A DNA stretch of 42,012 nucleotides from Oscillospiraceae bacterium (GTDB lineage: Bacteria > Bacillota > Clostridia > Oscillospirales > Acutalibacteraceae): assembly GCA_031271865.1 (NCBI GenBank), contig JAISUW010000020.1:1-42012 (forward strand), given 5' to 3'. The position numbers and the translations under genes were made by a program. Positions 8,123 through 14,913 of the stretch are shown here, one piece after another. Below the pieces are notes generated by a model, which was given only the letters and a program-made list of their open reading frames with translations, did no database searches and was not told where the DNA came from. How positions within the stretch are numbered: position 1 is the stretch's first letter; each line of letters opens with the position of its first letter.

Positions 8123-8992
8123 ATGAAATCAACCGGAAAGGGAGTGGCGGATATAGACGCGAAGATTCAAGCCAAGAAGAGGCGTAACCGATTGCTGTTT
8201 AACTCAGCGGCGATTACCTATGGTTCGCTGATTTATCTCTTTCTCTACCTTCCAATCCTGATTGTCATCTTGTTCTCTTTTAATACCAGCCGTATGAACC
8301 TCACGTTCCAAGGCTTCACTTTTGACTGGTGGGGGAGTATGTTCTCCAACCGCACCCTATTAGAGTCGTTTTACAACTCCATCATCGTGGCAGGTGCCTC
8401 CACCATTCTTTCTGTTATCATCGGAACGCTCGGTGCCGTTGGTATGTATAAATTTGAATTCAAGCTCAAATCCGTGCTATCCAACTCGCTCTATATTCCC
8501 ATCGCCATTCCCGAGATTGTGTTCGGTATCTCTCTGCTGATGTTCTTTTCTTCCCTCCACGTGCAAACCGGCATGGTGACTATGATTATTGCCCACGTGA
8601 CCTTTTCCATGCCTTTTGTGCTGATAACGGTTCGTGCCCGTATTGCGGGGCACGACCGCGCCTTAGAGGAAGCAGCCAAGGACTTGGGGGCAGGGGAGAG
8701 CCATACGTTCTTCCGCGTCACCTTGCCGTGTATTATGCCCGGCATCATTTCCGGGGGAATGTTGGCACTTACGCTCTCCTTGGATGATGTCATCATCTCC
8801 GCTTTCACCAATGGACCCGATGCCAAAACACTGCCCATCAAAATTTTGGAACTTTCCCGACGCGGGGTGCCTCCCGATGCTTACGCACTCTCCACACTTA
8901 TGATTATCGGCACCGTTGTTATCATGCTCTCCAGTCAGCTTGTCCAAAACCGTATGCTCAAAAAGCGCGGGGAGGAAACCGTTTCTCCCTAA
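8123..8992 (+). CDS. potC: Polyamine ABC transporter permease PotC
   Basis: This 289-residue permease is the partner of PotB. It has a basic N-terminal tail of about 25 residues, about six membrane helices (the first near 31-55) and the EAA loop EEAAKDLGAGESHTFFRV near 190. SLDDVIISAFTNGP near 227-240 is characteristic of PotC/PotI. The 23-base gap after potB has only a weak ribosome site, so translation probably depends on coupling. It closes the potD-PII-potA-potB-potC block; the following 150 bases hold a mini-ORF and a structured stretch. Confidence 0.9.
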   Translation: MKSTGKGVADIDAKIQAKKRRNRLLFNSAAITYGSLIYLFLYLPILIVILFSFNTSRMNLTFQGFTFDWWGSMFSNRTLLESFYNSIIVAGASTILSVIIGTLGAVGMYKFEFKLKSVLSNSLYIPIAIPEIVFGISLLMFFSSLHVQTGMVTMIIAHVTFSMPFVLITVRARIAGHDRALEEAAKDLGAGESHTFFRVTLPCIMPGIISGGMLALTLSLDDVIISAFTNGPDAKTLPIKILELSRRGVPPDAYALSTLMIIGTVVIMLSSQLVQNRMLKKRGEETVSP

Positions 8993-9007
8993 TACCATGG
9001 AGGACAC

Positions 9008-9052
9008 ATGAACCCCAAGAGCGAATACATCCATAAATATACCGTACCGTGA
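9008..9052 (+). CDS. 14-codon mini-ORF, possible leader peptide
   Basis: A short frame encodes MNPKSEYIHKYTVP and ends in TGA at 9050-9052. A strong GGAGG ribosome site lies at 8999-9003, five bases before the ATG and better than that of some neighbouring genes. It sits just before a stretch able to form alternative RNA pairings and 91 bases before the second saccharopine-type gene. This suggests a leader peptide whose translation tunes downstream expression, or a remnant of a decayed gene. No similarity is recognised, and chance occurrence cannot be excluded. Confidence 0.4.
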   Translation: MNPKSEYIHKYTVP

Positions 9053-9053
9053 C

Positions 9054-9115
9054 GTGAGTAGGTCAGGGACAATTCGCGATGCTTTGTCCAAATTACGCAC
9101 TCACCTAAAACCTAC
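9054..9115 (+). promoter_or_regulatory. Leader region with mutually exclusive RNA pairings
   Basis: GTGAGT (9054-9059) can pair with ACTCAC (9099-9104), enclosing GGACA (9067-9071) paired with TGTCC (9085-9089). Alternatively GTAGGT (9058-9063) can pair with ACCTAC (9110-9115). The two outer pairings overlap and exclude each other. No T-run follows, so any control would act on translation or stability rather than on termination. Confidence 0.35.
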
Positions 9116-9143
9116 ATCACAGTTATTATAAGGGGTACTATTT

Positions 9144-10424
9144 ATGCGATTATTAATTATCGGTATCGGCGGCGTAGGCCAAGCGGCCGCTATGCTCATT
9201 AAGGAAGGCGAGAAACACGGCGGTCAGTGGATTGACACTATGGTTCTGGCCGATTACGACTACGAACGCGCCAAGAAAGTCGCAGCTCTTGCAGACGATC
9301 ACCGCTTCGTGGCAGCGCAGGTAGACGCTTCTGATAAAGCAGCCATCCTCGCCCTTGTGGAGAAGCACAACATCAACTTCATCCTTAACACCGTGGCACC
9401 TGTTTTTAACGAACCGATTTTCGATGCTGCCTATGAGGCGGGCGTTGGCTATATGGACTGCGCTATGACGCTCTCCCAGCGCCACCCGGAAAAACCATAT
9501 GAGCAGACCTACGTGAAGCTCGGCGACTACCAGTTCGCCCGTCAGGAAGACTGGAAAAAGAAGAACATCCTTGCTATTGTGGGCTCCGGTGTCGAACCGG
9601 GGGTTTCTGATGTTTTTGCACGCTTCGCCGAGAAGCATCTCTTTGATGAGATAGACGAAATCGGTGTACGCGACGGTGACAACTACCAGATTCCGGGGCA
9701 GGAAGTGGCTTTCGGTTTTTCCATTTGGACCACCATTGAGGAGTGCCTCAACCCACCGATTGTCTGGGAGAAAGACCGCGGCTGGTTCACGACAGAGTGC
9801 TTTTCTGAGCCGGAGAACTTCTTCTTCCCCGGCGGTATCGGCAACGTTGAGGTTGTCAACATCGAACACGAAGAAGTCATCCTTATCCCGCAATACGTCA
9901 AATGCAAACGCTGTACCTTTAAGTACGGTGTCAGCCGCGAATTCCGTATCATGCTCAAGAACCTTGAGGCCCTCGGTTTGGACCGCATAGATAAGAAAAT
10001 CAAGGTCGGCGATTCCGAGATTTCCCCGCGTGATTTCATCGGTCTGGTCGCTCCCTCTCCTCTTGACCTTGCTACCGAAATGGTCGGCAAAGGCTGCGCG
10101 GGAACATGGGTCACCGGCAAGAAAGATGGTTTGTTCCGCAGCGTTTATCTATATCAACTCGCCGATAACCAAGAGTGTGTGAAAAAATACGGAACATCCT
10201 CTGTCGTCACGCAGACCGCAATCGGTCCTGTCATTATGCTTGACCTTATCGCCCATGGTGTTTGGAAGGGTGTCGGTGTCTTGGGACCCGAGTTCTTCAA
10301 CCCCGATCCCTTTGTTCTGAAAATGAAAGAATATGGTTTCCCAGCCGCTCTCTATGAGAAAGACAGCGAATATGATGAGCAGTACCAGCGCGATGAAATC
10401 TTCAATGAGATGTTCTCCAGCTGA
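9144..10424 (+). CDS. Saccharopine dehydrogenase-family oxidoreductase, paralogue B
   Basis: This 426-residue protein has an N-terminal Rossmann fold (MRLLIIGIGGVGQ) and the same catalytic architecture as the protein at 3266-4537, with shared blocks VEPGVSDVFA, VAFGFSIWT and EHEEVILIPQYV. The two differ enough (for example four residues are missing here after the GDN/GGN motif) to suggest different substrates, or a heteromer, rather than a recent duplication. Family chemistry is NAD(P)-dependent formation or cleavage of a secondary amine. Lying between the polyamine transporter and the aminobutyraldehyde-type dehydrogenase, it may handle an adduct of a polyamine-derived aldehyde with an amino acid. 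AAGGGG precedes the ATG. A palindromic repeat follows the stop codon. Confidence 0.75.
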   Translation: MRLLIIGIGGVGQAAAMLIKEGEKHGGQWIDTMVLADYDYERAKKVAALADDHRFVAAQVDASDKAAILALVEKHNINFILNTVAPVFNEPIFDAAYEAGVGYMDCAMTLSQRHPEKPYEQTYVKLGDYQFARQEDWKKKNILAIVGSGVEPGVSDVFARFAEKHLFDEIDEIGVRDGDNYQIPGQEVAFGFSIWTTIEECLNPPIVWEKDRGWFTTECFSEPENFFFPGGIGNVEVVNIEHEEVILIPQYVKCKRCTFKYGVSREFRIMLKNLEALGLDRIDKKIKVGDSEISPRDFIGLVAPSPLDLATEMVGKGCAGTWVTGKKDGLFRSVYLYQLADNQECVKKYGTSSVVTQTAIGPVIMLDLIAHGVWKGVGVLGPEFFNPDPFVLKMKEYGFPAALYEKDSEYDEQYQRDEIFNEMFSS

Positions 10425-10430
10425 GCTTAA

Positions 10431-10468
10431 GATGGAGCAATGCTCCGTATACAGAGCATTGCTGCATC
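10431..10468. repeat. 38-bp palindromic element, copy 1
   Basis: GATGGAGCAATGCTC pairs with GAGCATTGCTGCATC around an 8-base centre. It lies seven bases after the stop codon at 10424, and a second copy follows the M28 peptidase gene at 17098-17135. Both copies are 38 bases, differ mainly in the loop and sit just downstream of genes, so this looks like a REP-like intergenic palindrome. It could also act as a 3' hairpin protecting mRNA. Confidence 0.7.
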
Positions 10469-10518
10469 TTCTTCCGTACCCACCCCCTAATAACAATACA
10501 CCACCAACGGAGGATACT

Positions 10519-12003
10519 ATGGATACGAAACTTAACTACATCAACGGTCAATGGGTGCCGGCCGCCTCCGGCAAGACAGCCGAGACCCGCAACCCTGCTA
10601 CAGGAGAAGTCCTTGCTCTGACTGCCGACAGCAGTGCAGAAGACACAAAAACGGCCATTGCCGCTGCGAAGAAATCCTTTTACGAAACCCGCGAGTGGCG
10701 CGATACCGACGGCGAGGCTCGCTCGGACAAGCTCCTTGAGATTGCAGCGCTTATGGAACGCGACAAGGAGCTATTGGCAAATCTTGACACACTGGACAAC
10801 GGAAAGCCCCTGCGCGAGGCGGAGGGAGATGTCAGCGATGCCATCCACTGCTTTAAGTACTACGCCGGAATTATTACCGCCCCCTCCGGTCACAGCTATG
10901 AGGTCAACGGCGGCTTCGGGCCCATGCACTCTTATACCATCGCCGAACCGATTGGTGTGGTTGGGCAGATTACGCCATGGAACTACCCCCTCCTCATGAG
11001 CGTCTGGAAGCTGGCACCGGCTCTTGCTGCGGGGAATTCCATTGTGTTTAAGCCAAGCTCTAACTGTCCGCTTTCCACCCACCGCCTCTTTGAGATTTTC
11101 GATGAAGCCGGTATTCCTGCGGGAGCCGTGAACCTCGTCTTAGGTTCCGGCGGTGCGGTTGGGCACACGATTGCCGCCTCCAATGATGTAGATATGGTCA
11201 CATTCACCGGCTCCACAAAGGTCGGTCAGTCCATCATGGCGGATGCGGTCGGCAATCTTAAGAAAATCGGTCTGGAACTCGGCGGCAAGAGTCCCAACAT
11301 CATTTTCGAGGATTGTGACTTAGATGGTGCGGTGGAATGGGCCATGGTCGGTACATTCTTCAACCAAGGGCAGGTCTGCTCTGCTTGCGCACGCATTTAT
11401 GTGCAGGACACCATCCATGAAGCCTTCGCCCAAAAGCTCGCTGCCAAAGCAGCTGCTATGACAGTCGGCAACGGTTTGGATAATCCCGACATCGGACCGC
11501 TTGTTTCCGAGGCGCAGATGAACAAGGTCTTGGGCTATATCGAAAAAGGCAAGGCAGAGGGTGCAACCCTCCTTACCGGCGGCTACCGCCTGACCGATGG
11601 CGAATACGCAAAGGGCTTCTTTGTGAAGCCAACTGTCTTTGACAACTGCACGCAGGGCATGACCGTCATCCGCGAGGAAATCTTCGGACCGGTCGCCTGC
11701 ATTGTCCCTTTCCATACCGAGGAAGAAGCCATCGCCATGGCCAACGACACAGAGTACGGTCTGGCGGGTACTGTCTGCACCAAAGACATCGGCAAAGCTA
11801 TCCGCGTGATGAAAGAAATCCGCGCAGGTATACTTTGGATCAACTGCTGCCAACCCACTTTCAACCAAGCGCCGTGGGGCGGCTACAAGATGAGCGGCAT
11901 CGGCCGCGAGCTCTCCGTACACGGTCTGGAGGAGTACCAAGAGACAAAGCAGGTCAACATTGCCCTCGACCCCGGTCCCATCGGTTGGTATGTTAACGGC
12001 TAA
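10519..12003 (+). CDS. Aldehyde dehydrogenase, gamma-aminobutyraldehyde/betaine aldehyde type
   Basis: This 494-residue NAD(P)-dependent aldehyde dehydrogenase should oxidise 4-aminobutanal, the product of putrescine transamination, to GABA. Family landmarks are N155 in TPWNYP, the cofactor-contacting KPSS near 178-181, E253 in LELGGKSPN and the catalytic C287 in NQGQVC. The closest groups by eye are betaine aldehyde and aminobutyraldehyde (PatD/YdcW-type) dehydrogenases. The ATG at 10519 follows GGAGGAT; an in-frame extension upstream would overlap the previous gene and a palindromic repeat. It is read with the flanking saccharopine-type and aminotransferase genes. Substrate is inferred from context; succinic semialdehyde is an alternative. 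Confidence 0.85.
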   Translation: MDTKLNYINGQWVPAASGKTAETRNPATGEVLALTADSSAEDTKTAIAAAKKSFYETREWRDTDGEARSDKLLEIAALMERDKELLANLDTLDNGKPLREAEGDVSDAIHCFKYYAGIITAPSGHSYEVNGGFGPMHSYTIAEPIGVVGQITPWNYPLLMSVWKLAPALAAGNSIVFKPSSNCPLSTHRLFEIFDEAGIPAGAVNLVLGSGGAVGHTIAASNDVDMVTFTGSTKVGQSIMADAVGNLKKIGLELGGKSPNIIFEDCDLDGAVEWAMVGTFFNQGQVCSACARIYVQDTIHEAFAQKLAAKAAAMTVGNGLDNPDIGPLVSEAQMNKVLGYIEKGKAEGATLLTGGYRLTDGEYAKGFFVKPTVFDNCTQGMTVIREEIFGPVACIVPFHTEEEAIAMANDTEYGLAGTVCTKDIGKAIRVMKEIRAGILWINCCQPTFNQAPWGGYKMSGIGRELSVHGLEEYQETKQVNIALDPGPIGWYVNG

Positions 12004-12138
12004 CACTTTTCAGCGAATTGCTTTCGCTTGGATGACGCTCCGCGGCACAAGTTAAGCATTCGGTCGGTTAGATTTGCTGACAAGTTACAAAATGGTAACA
12101 AAAAAAATCCAAATCCGCACTTGAGAAAGGACTCGCCT

Positions 12139-13449
12139 ATGAGCGAAATCGCCGAACTCCAGAATCAATATGTCCTGACGGCATGGTCGAAGCAGCGCAA
12201 TCTGCTGCCGCCGGCAATCGTCCGTACAGAGGGCATCTATCTCTACGACGATGCCGGCAAACGCTACGCGGATATGTCCTCCCAGCTCGTGAACATGAAC
12301 GTCGGTCACGGCAACAAAGAGATTGCCGAAGCCATCAAGGAGCAGGCGGACAAGTATTGCTACTTAGCTCCCTCCTATGCCTGTGAACCGCGCGCAAAGC
12401 TCGCGGAGAAGCTCATTGCCCATTTACCGGATAACTTCGGGAAGATTTTTTTCACCTTGTGCGGCTCCGATGCCAATGAGAACGCACTCGTTATTGCAAA
12501 GATGGTTTCCGGACGCAACAAGATTTTCTCCCGCTACCGCTCCTACCATGGCTCCAACTTCGGTGCCGGCAACTTGACGGGGGAACCGCGCCGCTTCCCA
12601 TTGGAGCCGGGTATCCCCGGTTTCGTGAAGTTCTTTGACCCTTACCTTTACCGCGCTCCCTTTGCCTTTGCAACAGAGGAGGAGGCGACTGCCTACTATA
12701 TCGCGCAGCTTCGTGAGCAGATTTACTATGAAGGTCCGGATCAGATTGCCGCCATCTTCTTGGAATCCGTCACCGGTTCGAACGGAACCATTGTCCCACC
12801 GAAAGGCTATATGCAAGGTGTACGTGCCCTGTGTGATGAGTTCGGCATCTTCATGGTTACGGACGAAGTTATGATGGGTTTCTGCCGAAGCGGCCGCTTT
12901 TTCTGCTTCGAAAACTTTGATGTCAAGCCGGACATGGTAACTTTCGCGAAAGGAGTCACCTGCGGCTATGTACCCTTGGGCGGCGTGGCGGTGAGTTCGA
13001 AGATAGCTGCTTACTTTGATGACAATGCGCTCATCGCCGGTCTGACTTACTCGGGGCACCCGCTGGCTTGTGCCGCCGGGATAGCTACCCTTGATTACTA
13101 TGACCGTGTCGATTTGGCGGGGCAGGTCGCGAAGAAAGGCATCTACTTCCGTCAGTTATTAGATGCACTTATGAAAAAGCATGAAAGGATCGGCGAAGTG
13201 CGCTCCATCGGTCTGCATGGCTGCATTGAACTTGTGAAAGACCGTGCTACCAAAGAACCGGTCGTACCCTACGGCTCCGACCCGGAGGGCGTGATGCCTG
13301 CCATCCTTGCCGCACTATCCAAGAAAGGGTTCCGCACGTATACCCATGAGAACCTCCTGCTGGTTTGCCCGCCGCTGATTATCACTGAGGCGCAGTTGGA
13401 GGAGGAGTTCGCAAAGCTCGACGAAACATTGACGGAATTGGGGTACTAA
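12139..13449 (+). CDS. Class III aminotransferase (amine:pyruvate / taurine:pyruvate-like)
   Basis: This 436-residue PLP enzyme has D242-E243 in TDEVMMGF and the Schiff-base lysine K271 in FAKGVTCGYVPLGG. GSDANENALVIAK near 109-121 and the VPPKGYMQGVR block resemble omega-amine:pyruvate and taurine:pyruvate aminotransferases rather than PatA or GabT. In this setting it may transaminate spermidine, cadaverine, beta-alanine or another terminal amine, with pyruvate as acceptor. The ATG at 12139 is preceded by AGAAAGGA. The 135 bases upstream hold only two weak small hairpins (12012-12028 and around 12085) and no obvious promoter. The next aminotransferase starts three bases after its stop codon. 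Confidence 0.8.
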   Translation: MSEIAELQNQYVLTAWSKQRNLLPPAIVRTEGIYLYDDAGKRYADMSSQLVNMNVGHGNKEIAEAIKEQADKYCYLAPSYACEPRAKLAEKLIAHLPDNFGKIFFTLCGSDANENALVIAKMVSGRNKIFSRYRSYHGSNFGAGNLTGEPRRFPLEPGIPGFVKFFDPYLYRAPFAFATEEEATAYYIAQLREQIYYEGPDQIAAIFLESVTGSNGTIVPPKGYMQGVRALCDEFGIFMVTDEVMMGFCRSGRFFCFENFDVKPDMVTFAKGVTCGYVPLGGVAVSSKIAAYFDDNALIAGLTYSGHPLACAAGIATLDYYDRVDLAGQVAKKGIYFRQLLDALMKKHERIGEVRSIGLHGCIELVKDRATKEPVVPYGSDPEGVMPAILAALSKKGFRTYTHENLLLVCPPLIITEAQLEEEFAKLDETLTELGY

Positions 13450-13452
13450 GCC

Positions 13453-14811
13453 ATGATAGATATAGAAGAACTGCGCGTATCCCTGCCGCAAGTGGTCGGC
13501 GAACTCCCGGGACCGAAAGCGGCATCTATACTCCAACGCCGCCAAAGTGCCATCCCTGCGCCGGTGCGCTCTGTTTACCCTGTAGTCATTGCGCAGGGGG
13601 CAGGAGCCATGGTCGAGGATGTGGACGGCAATCGCTTCTTAGATTGGGTCGGCGGCGTGGGTGTCCTGAACCTTGGCTACAGTCACCCCGCTCTTATAGA
13701 GGCAGTCCAAGAGCAAGCCGGGAAGTACTTCCACTCCATGATGAACATCACTACCCACGAGGGCTATATCACCCTTGCGGAGAAACTGAACGCACGAGTA
13801 CCTCTCAAAGAGAAAGATCGCCGCACGTTCTTCTGCAACTCCGGTGCCGAAGCGGTGGAAAATGCCGTCAAGATTGCCCGCGGTGCCACGCATCGCCCGA
13901 ATATCATCGTGTTCTCCGGCGCATTCCATGGGCGTACACTTTTGGCCGGCACCATGACATCCAAGAAAGCCTACTACCATGGCATGGGTCCGCTGCCGGA
14001 CGGTGTGTACCGTGCGCAGTTCCCTTACCTCTACCGCGCCCCAAAAGGTTACAGCGAAGACGAAGCCATCGCTTTCTATCTGGAGCGCCTTCAGAGTGTT
14101 TTCGAGGAAGCCTCCTATCCTGAGGACGTTGCAGCCATTGTTGTGGAACCCGTGCAGGGCGAGGGCGGGTTCATTCCCGCCCCCAAAGCATGGGTGCTGG
14201 CTGTCCGGCAACTCTGCGACAAGCACGGAATACTCTTGGTGGCGGACGAAGTGCAGACAGGCTTCGCACGCTCCGGAAAGCTCTTTGTATCAAACTACTG
14301 GTCAGATTGGGGCGCAGCCCCCGACATTGTGACGATGGCAAAGTCCATCGCCGCCGGGGTACCCCTTGCAGCCGTCACGGTCGCAGCTTCTGTTGTCAAC
14401 AGCCTGCCCCCGGGTACTATCGGTACCACCTACGGCGGCAATGCCCTTGCGACCGCCTCCGCATTGCAAGTCCTCGAAGCTATAGAAAAGCAAGACTTAT
14501 GCAACCGTGCCGCTATCATCGGCGAGAGAGTTACTTCAACATACACAGCATGGCAAGCAGAGATTCCCGCTATCGGCGATGTCCGCGGCATCGGCGCTAT
14601 GCTCGGTATGGAACTTGTACATCCTGACGGAAGTCCTTGGCCGGAATTGGTGAATGCTACCGTCCAAAATGCCGTTAAGCGCGGACTCATTATTGAGAGT
14701 GCCGGTACCTACGGTAATGTCATCCGTTTCCTATGTCCGCTTGTAGTCACTGATGCGCAGTTGGAGGCAGGGTTGGGTATCCTAAAGGAAGCCTTGTTGG
14801 GTGCACTTTAG
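13453..14811 (+). CDS. gabT: 4-aminobutyrate aminotransferase-like enzyme
   Basis: This 452-residue class III aminotransferase should convert GABA and 2-oxoglutarate to succinic semialdehyde and glutamate. D265 (ADEVQTGFARSGK) and the PLP lysine K297 (TMAKSIAAGVPLAAV) are in the expected places. FFCNSGAEAVENAVKIAR near 126-143, GAFHGRT near 156-162 and VEPVQGEGGF near 231-240 are typical of GabT. With PatA and the aldehyde dehydrogenase it completes putrescine to succinic semialdehyde. It is translated directly after the preceding aminotransferase and followed by three small palindromes. A related acceptor such as 5-aminovalerate cannot be ruled out. Confidence 0.83.
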   Translation: MIDIEELRVSLPQVVGELPGPKAASILQRRQSAIPAPVRSVYPVVIAQGAGAMVEDVDGNRFLDWVGGVGVLNLGYSHPALIEAVQEQAGKYFHSMMNITTHEGYITLAEKLNARVPLKEKDRRTFFCNSGAEAVENAVKIARGATHRPNIIVFSGAFHGRTLLAGTMTSKKAYYHGMGPLPDGVYRAQFPYLYRAPKGYSEDEAIAFYLERLQSVFEEASYPEDVAAIVVEPVQGEGGFIPAPKAWVLAVRQLCDKHGILLVADEVQTGFARSGKLFVSNYWSDWGAAPDIVTMAKSIAAGVPLAAVTVAASVVNSLPPGTIGTTYGGNALATASALQVLEAIEKQDLCNRAAIIGERVTSTYTAWQAEIPAIGDVRGIGAMLGMELVHPDGSPWPELVNATVQNAVKRGLIIESAGTYGNVIRFLCPLVVTDAQLEAGLGILKEALLGAL

Positions 14812-14818
14812 CGAGGAT

Positions 14819-14868
14819 GCCCCTACGGGGCACAGAGCCCCTACGGGGCTTTAATGCCCCTACGGGGC
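14819..14868. repeat. Three tandem copies of a 13-bp palindrome
   Basis: GCCCCTACGGGGC occurs at 14819-14831, 14837-14849 and 14856-14868, each a near-perfect self-complementary hairpin. The array fills the gap between gabT and the M28 peptidase gene. There is no T-run, so it may slow transcription or protect the upstream mRNA, or simply be an expanded intergenic repeat. Confidence 0.75.
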
Positions 14869-14913
14869 ACCCCCACACAACGGCGTGTGCAAACAAAAAA
14901 AGGAGAATGACCT

